Notes: generated by a model from the letters alone, not told the origin. 64,000 bases of DNA from Eubacterium sp. AB3007 (GCF_000688015.1 NZ_JIAD01000001.1:186001-250000), one strand, 5' to 3'. Positions 1 through 9,279 are shown, numbered from the stretch's first letter. Program-made: numbers and translations.

Positions 1-783
1 CCGAACCTGTCAGCAGAGGTGCCGGAACAAGGTGTTTCTTCGACGCAGGCGCCGGCGACTTCGGAGGCTTATGACGTAGTGGAGGACAACCAGCCGGCCT
101 TTGATGCTGCCCAACAGAAGCAGGCCAGAAACTCCTATATTACACTGGGACCTCTGGACAAGAGAGGAAGGTGTACAGCCTGCACCGCCAGCCTGTCCCG
201 AGAGACCATGCCCGGTGCAGGACAGGAGAGGGAGGATATCTCCATGGTACACCCCACTGGATGGCGTTCCGGGGAGGGGTGGGAACGATGCCATCTGATC
301 GGGTATCAGCTCAGCGGCCTAAACGCGGAGAAACGAAATCTGATCACCGGAACTCACTATTTCAACGTCACCGGGATGCTGCCCTTTGAGAATGAGGTGG
401 CCGATTATATCCGAAGGACAGGCAATCACGTGCTGTATCGGGTCACTCCAAAATTCCGGGGGAAGGAGATGGTAGCACGATCCGTGGAGATGGAGGCTTT
501 GTCCGTGGAGGACGATGGCGCCGGAGTGCGTTATCATGTGGAGGTCTACAACAAAGCCCTGGGCGCGGAGATCGACTACAAGACAGGGGAAGTTCTCGGA
601 GAAGAGGGAATCCATTCCAACGACAAGCGGTTGTATGTGATCAACACCAATACCGGGAAGTTCCATTACCCTTCCTGCAATTCCGCCAAAACCATGGCAG
701 AGAAGAACAGGAAGGAAGTGAAGGCTGCCCGGGCGGATCTTATCAAAGAAGGGTACGAACCCTGCGGAAGCTGCGAGCCATAG
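1..783 (+). CDS. Secreted DNA/RNA non-specific endonuclease (5' end outside window)
   Basis: The frame is open to the first base of the window, so the start and any signal peptide lie upstream; a GTG at 19 is only an internal candidate. The middle carries the Endonuclease_NS_2 (EndA/Sda1-like) signature WERCHLIGYQLSG, the Firmicutes form of DRGH with the catalytic His, followed by NLITGT and the metal-site stretch FNVTGMLPFEN. The C-terminal 50 residues (from YVINTNTGKFHYPSC) look like an Ada-type zinc-binding module with His and Cys ligands ending CGSC. The family cleaves DNA and RNA outside the cell for nutrition, competence or escape from nets; which of these applies is unknown. A GH3 enzyme follows on the same strand. 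Confidence 0.85.
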   Translation, partial: PNLSAEVPEQGVSSTQAPATSEAYDVVEDNQPAFDAAQQKQARNSYITLGPLDKRGRCTACTASLSRETMPGAGQEREDISMVHPTGWRSGEGWERCHLIGYQLSGLNAEKRNLITGTHYFNVTGMLPFENEVADYIRRTGNHVLYRVTPKFRGKEMVARSVEMEALSVEDDGAGVRYHVEVYNKALGAEIDYKTGEVLGEEGIHSNDKRLYVINTNTGKFHYPSCNSAKTMAEKNRKEVKAARADLIKEGYEPCGSCEP

Positions 784-803
784 GGACGCAAGACACTCGC
801 GCA

Positions 804-832
804 TTGACAAGCTGTGTTTTCTGTGTGAAAAT
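804..832 (+). promoter_or_regulatory. Candidate promoter of the GH3 gene
   Basis: TTGACA at 804-809, 17-bp spacer, GAAAAT at 827-832 preceded by TGT (extended -10). The -35 is perfect but the -10 matches only four of six. It lies 25 bp before the GTG start, which has a GGGGGAG ribosome site at 844-850. Confidence 0.4.
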
Positions 833-856
833 GAAAGGGTGAAGGGGGAGAAATAA

Positions 857-3142
857 GTGAAACATAATCTTAGGAAGCGGATTTTAGTCCTGGCAACGAT
901 CCTCACCATGCTGATATGTGTGCCGACCGTGAACAGCTGCGCAACAGAGGTGCCGAAGGAAGATCCGATTCAGACGATCGTTCAAAATATGACCCTGCGG
1001 CAGAAGATCGCCCAGTGTCTGATGATGGATTTTCGGAAGTGGAACGATGCAGAGGGTGAAGCACAAAACATGACCAGGCTGGCGCCTGAGGTGAAGACCA
1101 TCCTGGAGGAGTACCAGTTTGGCGCGGTGATCTTGTTTGCGGAGAACATCCAGAAAACAGGAGATACAGTTGCTTTGACGAAGGAAATGCAGGATGCGGC
1201 CACCGCCAAGGGAGGCCTGCCCCTGCTGATCGCAACAGATCAGGAGGGCGGTATCGTGTACCGTTTGGGAAGCGGGACGGCACTGCCCGGTAATATGGCC
1301 CTGGCTGCCACGGGAGACTCCAATAACGCCAGGCTGGCCGGCGAGATCATCGGTCGGGAACTGGAAAGCGTGGGGATCAACACCACTCTGGCTCCGGTGA
1401 TCGATGTGAACAACAACGCCAACAATCCGGTGATCGGGCTTCGCTCCTTCAGTGACGATGCGAACATGGTCGGAGAGTATGGCGCGCAGTACATCAAGGG
1501 TCTGAATGCGTACGACACCATCGGCTGTGCTAAGCACTTCCCGGGACACGGCGATACAGACACCGATTCTCATACGGGACTTCCGGAGGTGAAGAAATCT
1601 TTGGATCAGCTGAAGAACAACGAGCTGAAGCCCTACACCATCGCCATCGATAAGGGGATCGACATGATCATGTCCGCCCACATTCTATATCCGGGATTGG
1701 ACGACACGACCGTTCTGTCCGAAAAAACCGGAAAAGAGGAGCGTAGACCGGCGACTTTGTCCCACAAGATCCTGACCGACCTGCTTAGAAATGACATGGG
1801 ATTCCAGGGTGTCGTGGTGACCGATGCCATGAACATGGAAGGGATCTCCAAGAGATTTTCCATGGGACAGGCCACCACGGAGGCGCTGAAAGCCGGCGCG
1901 GATCTGGTATGTATGCCGCTGACCGGAATCACAGATAAGACACAATGGACCAGTGCTATGGGAGAGATCCTTGGTTATGTGGAAAATGCGGTCGCAGAGG
2001 ACGAACTTTCGGAAGCGCGCCTGGACGAGGCCGTTACCAGAGTACTGACCCTGAAACAGAAGAAGGGAATTCTTAACTACGACGCCTCCCAATACACCCA
2101 GACACGTGCCAATGATACGGTTGGAAGTGAACAGAACCGCAAGCTGGAGAGGGAGATCTCTGCCAAGGCAGTGACCGTCATCCAGAACCGAAAGAGTACG
2201 CTTCCTGCTACTGCAACCAAAGACACCAGGGTCCTGATGATGGCGCCCTACGAGAACGAGCTCGCCCAGATGGTAATGGGATTCAACCGCGTCAAGAAGG
2301 CTGGTCTGGTGCCGAAGGCTACGGAGGTGGAGATCTATTGTTACAGCGAAGGTGATTATGAGATCGAAGGGGACCTGAAGGAGGCTTTGGATTGGGCGGA
2401 CGTGGTGCTCATGAACTCCGAGGTGTCCAGAGCAACGCGGTTGACTGGCGAACACTGGACTTCTGCCGGCCCAATGGCCTATACCAGATACTGCAAGGAG
2501 CATGGCAAGAAAAGCATCGTTCTCTCCGTGGACAAGCCTTACGATGTGCAGATCTACCCGGATGCTGATGCCGTCATGGCGGTCTACGGATGGAAGGGCT
2601 CCGACATCAAGATCAACGGAAAGCTGATGCGTGGGGATCTCACCGCATACGGCCCTGCCTGCGGTCCCAACATCGTTGCCGGTGTAGAGGTCGCCTTCGG
2701 AGTGTTTGGCGCGTCCGGCAAGCTGCCGGTGAACGTGCCGGCGCTTGACAAAGCAAACAAGGTCTATACAGACCAGGTGAAGTATCCGAGAGGCTACGGT
2801 CTGACCTACAAGGCGCGCAGGCCAGAGGCGAAGTCCGTGCCCGCTACACCAGCGCCTGACCTGAAGAAGGCGGCGATCAAGTCCGTGAAGGCGAAGAAGA
2901 AAGCGCTTAAGGTGAAGCTGCGCACAAAGCCTTCTGCCAGGGGCGGCACCCACTACCAGATCGCTTTCAAGCTCAAGTCCGACAAGAAATGGAAATACAA
3001 GACAACGACCAAAGCCAAGATCACGCTAAAGAAACTGAAGAGGCACAAGAAGTATGTGGTCAAAGCCCGCGTTATTAAAAAGATGGGCGGGAAAACCTAC
3101 TATGGTGCATGGAGTAAGAAGAAAATCAAGAAGGTAAAATAA
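857..3142 (+). CDS. Exported GH3 beta-N-acetylhexosaminidase-like protein
   Basis: The start is GTG 857 behind GGGGGAG. A Lys/Arg n-region and a hydrophobic stretch (residues 9-25) form a Sec signal. The GH3 N-domain has the NagZ-type signature KHFPGHGDTDTDSH at 226-239, whose Asp-Ser-His loop carries the acid/base His in this subfamily, and VVTDAMNMEG with predicted nucleophile Asp323. A second GH3 domain follows to about residue 650. The last 100 residues are very lysine-rich and read as a fibronectin-III-like module, perhaps for binding wall polymers. Likely substrates are N-acetylglucosamine-containing glycans such as peptidoglycan fragments or host glycans. At 761 aa it is much longer than cytoplasmic NagZ. 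Confidence 0.85.
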   Translation: MKHNLRKRILVLATILTMLICVPTVNSCATEVPKEDPIQTIVQNMTLRQKIAQCLMMDFRKWNDAEGEAQNMTRLAPEVKTILEEYQFGAVILFAENIQKTGDTVALTKEMQDAATAKGGLPLLIATDQEGGIVYRLGSGTALPGNMALAATGDSNNARLAGEIIGRELESVGINTTLAPVIDVNNNANNPVIGLRSFSDDANMVGEYGAQYIKGLNAYDTIGCAKHFPGHGDTDTDSHTGLPEVKKSLDQLKNNELKPYTIAIDKGIDMIMSAHILYPGLDDTTVLSEKTGKEERRPATLSHKILTDLLRNDMGFQGVVVTDAMNMEGISKRFSMGQATTEALKAGADLVCMPLTGITDKTQWTSAMGEILGYVENAVAEDELSEARLDEAVTRVLTLKQKKGILNYDASQYTQTRANDTVGSEQNRKLEREISAKAVTVIQNRKSTLPATATKDTRVLMMAPYENELAQMVMGFNRVKKAGLVPKATEVEIYCYSEGDYEIEGDLKEALDWADVVLMNSEVSRATRLTGEHWTSAGPMAYTRYCKEHGKKSIVLSVDKPYDVQIYPDADAVMAVYGWKGSDIKINGKLMRGDLTAYGPACGPNIVAGVEVAFGVFGASGKLPVNVPALDKANKVYTDQVKYPRGYGLTYKARRPEAKSVPATPAPDLKKAAIKSVKAKKKALKVKLRTKPSARGGTHYQIAFKLKSDKKWKYKTTTKAKITLKKLKRHKKYVVKARVIKKMGGKTYYGAWSKKKIKKVK

Positions 3143-3260
3143 CAGTTCAATAGTATTTTAAAGAGGGTGTTGTCCCCATACACGGATGGATACTTCGCAC
3201 GATCATCACATAATAAACCAAATAATAACAAGAGTCCTTCCAATTCTGTTGACGATGAGT

Positions 3261-3269
3261 TGCTATACT
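3261..3269 (+). promoter_or_regulatory. Extended -10 promoter candidate for the beta-helix gene
   Basis: TGCTATACT (TGn plus TATACT) lies about 48 bp before the ATG at 3317. A TTGACG at 3249 is too close to serve as its -35. The leader 3143-3316 shows no clear terminator for the GH3 gene, so read-through is possible. Confidence 0.35.
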
Positions 3270-3316
3270 TGTGGAAACCAGGCAAGTTAGAGTCAAGACA
3301 GGATGGGAGGACTTTT

Positions 3317-5062
3317 ATGTTATATTGGAAGGCAAAGAGTGCCGCGATCGTCAATCATCTGAAGAAGTTGAGCATCAGGAAGATCGCAACTGTAACCATG
3401 GCAGCACTGATCGGGTTGATGGCTCCGATCGCAACTGTCGCAGATATCTATGCGGATGACAAGGCCGGCAGCGCAAACACACAGACGGAGCAGCCGGCCC
3501 AGCCACCCTCGGGGCAGCAGAACGGCCAGCCGCCCAACGGCGCCCCTCCGGCAGGGGATCCGCCTTCGGGAGCGCCCCAGGGACAGCCGCCTTCGGGTTC
3601 GGGCAGCGGAGCAGATACCCAGTCGTACGACTACAATGGAGATTTGTCCGCCAGCAAGACAGCCGACGGCAAAGCGGTGACCATTGAGAATGAGACGATC
3701 TCGTCGACGGAAGCGGACAAGAATGTGGCGCTGGCAGAGAATGGCGGTACCCTGACCATCAGCGGTTCCACTCTGAACAAATCCGGCGATAGCCAGAACG
3801 CTGATAACACCAACTTTTACGGCACCAACGCTTCCGTGCTGGCAGTGGGGGAGAAGAGCCAGGTCTACATCGATAGTTCCGGGATCACCAGCACCAGCGA
3901 AGGCAGCAATGGGATCTTTGCTACCGATAACGCTTCCGTGTTTGCCAACAACGTGGCCATCACCACCAGGGACAGCAACAGTGCCAGGGGGTTGGATGCC
4001 ACCTATGGTGGGACGATCATTGCGAACAATATGACCATCTCCACAGAAGGCGACCACAGCGCGACCCTGGCCACCGATCGGGGTGGCGGCAACCTCTCTG
4101 TCACCAACAGTACCTTGAGCACCAAGGGCTCCGGCTCGCCACTTCTCTACTCCACGGGGAATATCCAGGTGGACAACGTCACCGGCACAGCCAGTGGCAG
4201 CCAGATCGCCGGCATGGAGGGGAAGAACCGGATCCTCATCAGTCGTTCCACTTTGGACAGTACCAACGATAACAAGAGCGGCAGCGACCCTATCAAGAAC
4301 GGGGTGATCCTGTACCAGTCCACCTCCGGAGATGCGGATACCAGCACGGATGAGGCAGCTTTCTTCCAGGCGGTGGATTCCACCCTGAAGACCAGCATTA
4401 CGGATGGTGCCATGTTCTACGTCACCAATACCGAGGCCAACGTGGTCCTCTCCGGCACCACCCTGGACTTTGACAGCCAGAAGGTAAATCTGATCTCCTC
4501 GGTGACCAACGATAACAACTGGGGGCAGAGCGGCAGTAACGGCGGCAAGCTGACCTTCACCGGTATAGGCGAGTCCCTCAGCGGTGATGTTCAGGTGGAC
4601 AAAGCCAGCAGCGTATCGCTGTATCTCCTCTCCGGTAGCACATGGGACGGCGCTCTGGCGAAGGGGAGCACGGCGAAGAACCTCACCGTGAACGTAGATG
4701 CGGATTCCACATGGACCCTTACGGAAGATACCACTGTCGGTACCCTGAATGCGGCCAAGGGAGCCAAGGTGGTGGATCAGGAGGGGAAGACTGTGAGCAT
4801 CGTGCAGGATGGAAAGACCCTTGTGGAGGGAGACAGCGGTGTCACCCTTACCGTCAGCAAGTACACCACCAAAGTGAAGACCAGTGATACCAATAAGGTA
4901 AGCACGGATACCATCGATCGGACGGACTTCGATCAGTACTACAAGACTACCACCGCCTACGGGGACAATAGCGGTAGCAGCGGGGCGGATCTCGGAAGCA
5001 CCTCCGACGGAGAAAGTATTCTGGATAGGATCTCCAACTGGCTAAAGGGGGTGTTCGCATGA
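3317..5062 (+). CDS. Exported proline-rich, right-handed beta-helix surface protein
   Basis: ATG 3317 follows GGATGGGAGG by 6 bases; an in-frame ATG at 3167 lacks such a site. The 581-aa product has a basic N-terminus, a hydrophobic core (about residues 24-42) and probable cleavage near ADIYADD. Next comes a Gln/Pro/Gly low-complexity linker with repeated QPPxGAP units (about residues 53-100). The rest is Asn/Ser/Thr-rich strands such as GGTLTISGSTL and GGNLSVTNSTL, as in pectate-lyase-like beta-helix adhesins. No sortase motif or C-terminal membrane span is visible, so it may be held by its partner or released. The stop overlaps the next start (ATGA), which suggests translational coupling with the lipoprotein hydrolase. 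No catalytic site is recognised. Confidence 0.7.
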   Translation: MLYWKAKSAAIVNHLKKLSIRKIATVTMAALIGLMAPIATVADIYADDKAGSANTQTEQPAQPPSGQQNGQPPNGAPPAGDPPSGAPQGQPPSGSGSGADTQSYDYNGDLSASKTADGKAVTIENETISSTEADKNVALAENGGTLTISGSTLNKSGDSQNADNTNFYGTNASVLAVGEKSQVYIDSSGITSTSEGSNGIFATDNASVFANNVAITTRDSNSARGLDATYGGTIIANNMTISTEGDHSATLATDRGGGNLSVTNSTLSTKGSGSPLLYSTGNIQVDNVTGTASGSQIAGMEGKNRILISRSTLDSTNDNKSGSDPIKNGVILYQSTSGDADTSTDEAAFFQAVDSTLKTSITDGAMFYVTNTEANVVLSGTTLDFDSQKVNLISSVTNDNNWGQSGSNGGKLTFTGIGESLSGDVQVDKASSVSLYLLSGSTWDGALAKGSTAKNLTVNVDADSTWTLTEDTTVGTLNAAKGAKVVDQEGKTVSIVQDGKTLVEGDSGVTLTVSKYTTKVKTSDTNKVSTDTIDRTDFDQYYKTTTAYGDNSGSSGADLGSTSDGESILDRISNWLKGVFA

Positions 5063-7215
5063 GAGGTAAGTGGATAGGGATTCTGGCTACGCTTTTTGCC
5101 GGGGCTCTACTGCTGGCAGGATGTGCCGGGAGCACGGAGAACTCCTCAACAGCGGTGACCAGCGAAGAGGAGAAGGCGAACATCGAAAAGACTCTGAATC
5201 TGGCCAACAACGAAAACCAGGAATGGGCATATGACACAGAGGCAGATGCCTGGGTGCTGTCCATCGTGACGGCGGTGACCAACCCGGAGAATGCGGACGA
5301 GCAGGGGGTGTCTGTCTGCGTGCCTGGCGTTTACGTCAAGGGCGTCGACACGGATAAGGACGGAAAGGCGGATACCACCGCCAAGACCTATCAGAGTGCG
5401 GTGAAGGGATCCCTGGTCATTGACGGAGAGGCGACCATCAATAGCAGCAACGGACAGAAGTATACGGCTTCTACTGCGCCGGTGATTCTGAATACCGGCG
5501 CGGAGGGCTACAGCGCCCAGGAAAACCAGCTTGCCCAGACCACCTATGCCAAGGAGGGCTACATCAATGTGGCCTGCGGTAACCGGGGCAAGCAGAACAG
5601 CACCACTGATGGCGCCGGGAATACAGTCTATTACGGGGATGCTCCCAGCTGTCTGGTGGACCAGAAGGCAGCAGCCCGCTACGTCAAGTACAACATCCTT
5701 CTGGGGAACCTGCCGGGCAGTGTGGATCACTTTGTGTCCACGGGCGGATCGGGTGGCGGCGCCCATGCCACCATGTTCGCCGCCACCTCCAACAATCAGG
5801 ACTACTACAATTACCAGATCGAAGCCGGCGCTGTGGGCGTCTACAGGACTGAGGATGGCTATTCCACCACCGTCACCATCGACGGAAAGGACTACGATCT
5901 GTCTGACGGAGCCTGGGGCTGCGTCGCCTACAGCGCCATTTCCTCCCTGGAGGAGGCGGACATGGCCATGGCCTTCGAGTATTACATGGATACCGACTAC
6001 AACTTCAACACATCCTTCCAGAAGCAGCTGGCTCAGTACCTGTCTCAGGAGTATATGGACTACATCAACTCCCAGAAGCTGTCGGTGAAGGAGGCGGAGG
6101 TGGGATTCGACCTGAACAACGACGGGGACAAGGAGGACACCATCCAGCTCACCATCGAGTATGATGCATCCAAATACAAGGATACCAACGGGTACGGCGG
6201 TACCTACCTGGATCTGTACCTGGCGGAGTTCCAGTCGAACCTCCAGAAATATCTGGACGATCTGGACTACGCCGAAGGGTGGACCTGGTTTGACGAGGAC
6301 GGGAAGGCTTTGTCCGACAAAGCCGTGTCGAAGATGTCTTCTGAGGACAAAGCCAAAGCTTTCATCGAAGGCCGCTACACCAAGTCAGAGGCGGACAGCA
6401 ATCAAATGAAGGGCCCCATGGGGCAGCAGGGAGGTCTCCAGGGGAAACCTGACGGACAGCCGCCTACGGGAGCACTGCAGGGGGGACAGAACGGTGGCAG
6501 AGCGGGTACACCGGACGCCGGTACCACCCAGGCCTCCGGGAGCAGCAAGGACTCCGGAAATTACAGCAGCTACAGCGACATGTTGCAGGAATACCAGTCC
6601 GACATTCAGGAGATTGAGAGTGGGGACAAGTATGGCAACAATATCGTTTCGCTGTATAATCCGCTGAACTATATCGGTGCCGAGAGCACGGAGGCGCCGG
6701 CCTGGACCAGGATCGTCATGGGAGCGTCCGAGGGAGATATGTCCATGTTCAACTCCCTGAACCTACAGATCGCCTGGCTGAACGCCGGCACCGATGCTGA
6801 GATCGAGTGGCAGTGGGATGGAGGTCATGTGCCCAACGAGATCTTTGGGGATTCCCTGAGCCTCTATGTGGATCAGATGTATGCAAAGTATGTGGAGGGC
6901 GCGGCCACCGTGGAAAAGGAAGCCGCTTCCAAGACCACCAGCAACGGCACCGCCACAGAGGCCACCGGTACAGACATCAGCAAGTGGGTCAACTATGGGG
7001 ATCTCTCCAATGTGTCCTTCACTTTGGCGGATGCGGTGAGTTACCGGACCGCCGGCGCCAATAAGTCTACGCCGGGATTCGACACCATCGACTATGGTCA
7101 GGAGGACTACGTTTTCGGCAGCAGTACCAAGGATGCTCGCCACTGGAACAAGTACCTGTTGAAGGTACTGGAAGAACATCAGAGCGATCTGGAGAAGCTA
7201 TTCAACAAGGGATAA
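5059..7215 (+). CDS. Tannase-like alpha/beta-hydrolase lipoprotein
   Basis: The protein is 718 aa with a lipoprotein signal and lipobox LLAGC (Cys21), so it should sit on the outer face of the membrane. GNRGKQN, then YGDAPSCLVDQKAAARYVKYN and STGGSGGGAHA match the order of blocks in bacterial tannases (RGR, GKAPAAIVDLKAAVRYLR, GTSAGG). Ser231 is the nucleophile in GGSGG and His590 in DGGH is the likely triad His. A Gln/Pro/Gly linker (about residues 450-500) resembles the one in the preceding protein. The start overlaps the upstream stop by 4 bp. Tannases cleave galloyl esters, but the true substrate here is unknown and the family call is by motif only. Confidence 0.7.
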   Translation: MRGKWIGILATLFAGALLLAGCAGSTENSSTAVTSEEEKANIEKTLNLANNENQEWAYDTEADAWVLSIVTAVTNPENADEQGVSVCVPGVYVKGVDTDKDGKADTTAKTYQSAVKGSLVIDGEATINSSNGQKYTASTAPVILNTGAEGYSAQENQLAQTTYAKEGYINVACGNRGKQNSTTDGAGNTVYYGDAPSCLVDQKAAARYVKYNILLGNLPGSVDHFVSTGGSGGGAHATMFAATSNNQDYYNYQIEAGAVGVYRTEDGYSTTVTIDGKDYDLSDGAWGCVAYSAISSLEEADMAMAFEYYMDTDYNFNTSFQKQLAQYLSQEYMDYINSQKLSVKEAEVGFDLNNDGDKEDTIQLTIEYDASKYKDTNGYGGTYLDLYLAEFQSNLQKYLDDLDYAEGWTWFDEDGKALSDKAVSKMSSEDKAKAFIEGRYTKSEADSNQMKGPMGQQGGLQGKPDGQPPTGALQGGQNGGRAGTPDAGTTQASGSSKDSGNYSSYSDMLQEYQSDIQEIESGDKYGNNIVSLYNPLNYIGAESTEAPAWTRIVMGASEGDMSMFNSLNLQIAWLNAGTDAEIEWQWDGGHVPNEIFGDSLSLYVDQMYAKYVEGAATVEKEAASKTTSNGTATEATGTDISKWVNYGDLSNVSFTLADAVSYRTAGANKSTPGFDTIDYGQEDYVFGSSTKDARHWNKYLLKVLEEHQSDLEKLFNKG

Positions 7216-7337
7216 CACAAAAACGATATGTTTTGTTCGCAAAACCATCACATTTCTCTGTTATGATAATAGTGTCAGAAGGATAACAAACGACAACAAC
7301 TTTCTTTTCAACATTCTTTCTCAATAACAACTCCTAG

Positions 7338-7420
7338 CAGACCTCGCCATTGGCGGGGTCTGTTTGGTGAAATGACCAGGCCAGACCGGTTACCGTTCAG
7401 GTGATCGGTTCTGTTTTTTT
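7338..7420 (+). terminator. Tandem terminator hairpins after the hydrolase
   Basis: The first hairpin pairs 7338-7348 with 7352-7362 (11 bp, one G-T) around a 3-base loop. The second pairs 7385-7394 with 7400-7409 (10 bp, two wobbles) and is followed by TCTGTTTTTTT. The second is a canonical intrinsic terminator. Confidence 0.75.
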
Positions 7421-7654
7421 GCTTTTCTGTCTGAGACGGAGACCGTAGAGGCGGTTTGGAAATATGGTAGTGGCCACGCCATGATCATATACGAAAGTAA
7501 CCACTATGAAACGGAAGTGTGCGTGAAATGATAGTGGTGGTTTAGGAATATGGTAATGGCTACGCCACTATTATATCCAGGAGTCGACTGTATGAACGGA
7601 CGATGCCTGCAAGTTAACAGTTGCGAACGACATGTTTTGCTTTAATTATACGTT
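7421..7654. repeat. Non-coding stretch with an imperfect 38-bp direct repeat
   Basis: Two copies, 7453-7490 and 7539-7576, share the core ATATGGTARTGGCYACGCCA. They are 86 bp apart start to start, and differ at about nine positions, mostly at the 3' end. No gene is seen here. A weak promoter (TTGCGA 7621-7626, ATTATA 7645-7650) leads into the next gene. Confidence 0.5.
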
Positions 7655-7675
7655 ATGAGGTGCTACAATATAAAC

Positions 7676-8260
7676 ATGATGGAGGATGAGGAGTATACGA
7701 TCTTCACATTCCGGGTATATGGAAAGTACATAACTGCGGTCGCTTCTGAGATTGAAGAACTTGGACGAAGTGACCGGGCCGAGGCGATTGGGGCGCTTGC
7801 GGAAGAATTGGAAACCAAGACTGAGCAGTTCAAAGAAGGTCTGGTCACAGAGCCTGCCTATGTGGAGGAATGCCTCTGGATCTGTCTGGAAGCGTCGATG
7901 AAGATCGTCTGCGCTTATCTGGCTATCGTTGACAAGCGTGGAATCACTGATTTCGCAGAGGCTGGACTGTTGTTTGCACTACAATATAGCCGTCTTAAGA
8001 TGTATAGGCAGGAACAGGCTTTGTTGGAGAAATATCTCCGGTGTCAGCGACGTCTGGATGGGAAACTGGAGAGGCAATTCGTCGCATTTCAGGAAGAACT
8101 TACCGCACAGGCAGATCAGTTCAATGTGTTGATACAGGAGGCTTTCTCGACGGATTTTCGAACATCTCTCAGAGGGTCAGCAGATCTGGCGCGCGCGGCA
8201 GGTGTAAAAGAAGCAGATATTCTGGAAACGATTGAGGACGTGGATGCGTTTTTCATGTGA
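7676..8260 (+). CDS. Hypothetical helical cytoplasmic protein
   Basis: Not recognised. The product is about 194 aa, rich in Glu, Leu and Ala, without signal peptide or membrane span, and predicted to be almost all helical. ATG 7676 is preferred because GAGGTG lies about 13 bases upstream; an in-frame ATG at 7655 has no ribosome site. The C-terminus ends in an acidic helix EADILETIEDVDAFFM. The next lipoprotein gene begins 53 bp downstream on the same strand and may be co-transcribed. No cysteine cluster or nucleotide-binding motif is seen. Confidence 0.55.
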   Translation: MMEDEEYTIFTFRVYGKYITAVASEIEELGRSDRAEAIGALAEELETKTEQFKEGLVTEPAYVEECLWICLEASMKIVCAYLAIVDKRGITDFAEAGLLFALQYSRLKMYRQEQALLEKYLRCQRRLDGKLERQFVAFQEELTAQADQFNVLIQEAFSTDFRTSLRGSADLARAAGVKEADILETIEDVDAFFM

Positions 8261-8313
8261 TTCAACAACGAACAGACTGGCAAAGCCAAATAATGTTAGA
8301 ACAGGTAGGTGAT

Positions 8314-8748
8314 ATGATGAGAAAACGAACGGCAATGATCATCGCAGGAGCGGTATTCGTGATGATGGCTCTGACAGGGTGCATGAGCAAGCAACCGCAG
8401 ACAGCAACACTGTCACTGGACGCAAATCCGACGACTGGCTACGAATGGAGAGTGGAGCAGGAGCCGGAGATCTTTGACATTTCCTCCGAGTATGTACAGG
8501 ACAAAGCCGACGAGGAGCTGGATGGCGTCGGAGGAACCGAAGTGTTCACTCTGACACCGAAGAAAGAGGGAAAGGCCAAGGTCAGCTTTTACTACGAACG
8601 GTCGTGGGAGAAGGACAAAGCCGATACCAGTCTGACCTATCAGATTTCTGTGGACGGGAACAAGCAGATCAAGGTAGAAGCCCAAAGCGGAGGGCTGCCC
8701 GGAGATATTTCAACAGTGCCGGAAATTCCGGAAATGGAGATCCAGTGA
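8314..8748 (+). CDS. Chagasin-family (I42) protease inhibitor lipoprotein
   Basis: ATG 8314 (or 8317) follows GGTAGGTGAT; longer in-frame starts lack a ribosome site. A lipoprotein signal ends at LTGC (Cys23). NPTTGYEW at 38-45 is the hallmark first loop of chagasin-like inhibitors, GVGG matches the second loop, and RSW corresponds to the RPW third loop with Ser for Pro. The family inhibits papain-like cysteine proteases. On the outer membrane face it could protect the cell from its own or a host cysteine protease; a C11 cysteine peptidase is encoded at 21906-24527, though a link is only inference. Confidence 0.8.
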   Translation: MMRKRTAMIIAGAVFVMMALTGCMSKQPQTATLSLDANPTTGYEWRVEQEPEIFDISSEYVQDKADEELDGVGGTEVFTLTPKKEGKAKVSFYYERSWEKDKADTSLTYQISVDGNKQIKVEAQSGGLPGDISTVPEIPEMEIQ

Positions 8749-8814
8749 TTGGCAGACGACGGAAGGGCGCCGACATGATATATATATTAAATTTTTTGGA
8801 TGAATAATATATTA

Positions 8815-8843
8815 TTAACATCTTATTTGTGGTAGTATATAGT
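8815..8843 (+). promoter_or_regulatory. Promoter of the small lipoprotein gene
   Basis: TTAACA at 8815-8820, 17-bp spacer, TATAGT at 8838-8843. The flanking DNA is strongly AT-rich. Start ATG 8896 has AAGGAGG at 8881-8887. Confidence 0.7.
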
Positions 8844-8895
8844 GTAGAGAGGTGGTCACATCCAAATCGCACATTTTTTTAAGGAGGAAGTGAGA

Positions 8896-9279
8896 ATGAA
8901 GAAACTGATGACATTAGCAGTTGCTGCAATCATGGTAGTATCCGCACTTACCCTCACTGCCTGCGGCGGAGGGGGAAGCTCTGACCAGGATCTTTCTGAC
9001 AGCAAATATGTCGGTACCTGGAAGTCTGTGAGCTTTGAACTGATGGATGAGTCTGAATCCCCCGAGGAAGGGGAGGAGATCTTCATGACGCTCAACGGAG
9101 ATGGAACGGGGACTATGACTGGAACATCAGAAGGCGAAGAAGAAACAAGCGACTTCACATGGGAGCCTACTAGCAATGGATTTAAGACAAAGGGTGATCT
9201 CAAACTGAAATTCACAGATGATGGTGACAAGATCAAAGCCACCGTAATCGGCGTTGACATGATTTTCGAAAAACAGTAA
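8896..9279 (+). CDS. Small lipoprotein, lipocalin-like
   Basis: ATG 8896 sits 8 bases after AAGGAGG. The 127-aa product has a signal ending LTAC followed by GGGG and an acidic Ser-rich linker. The mature part (YVGTWKSVSFE, GTGTMTG, KLKFTDDGDKIKATV) alternates beta strands with the GTW motif of small lipocalin-like proteins. It is probably a ligand-binding or structural envelope lipoprotein; no enzyme motif is present. It has its own promoter and terminator, so it is monocistronic. Confidence 0.65.
   Translation: MKKLMTLAVAAIMVVSALTLTACGGGGSSDQDLSDSKYVGTWKSVSFELMDESESPEEGEEIFMTLNGDGTGTMTGTSEGEEETSDFTWEPTSNGFKTKGDLKLKFTDDGDKIKATVIGVDMIFEKQ

Noticed and set aside
3249..3269. TTGACG with TATACT as a standard promoter
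   Set aside because: The spacer is only 9 bp; only the extended -10 was kept.
7453..7576. CRISPR-like spacing of two similar 38-bp units
   Set aside because: Only two diverged copies, no further repeats and no cas genes in the window.
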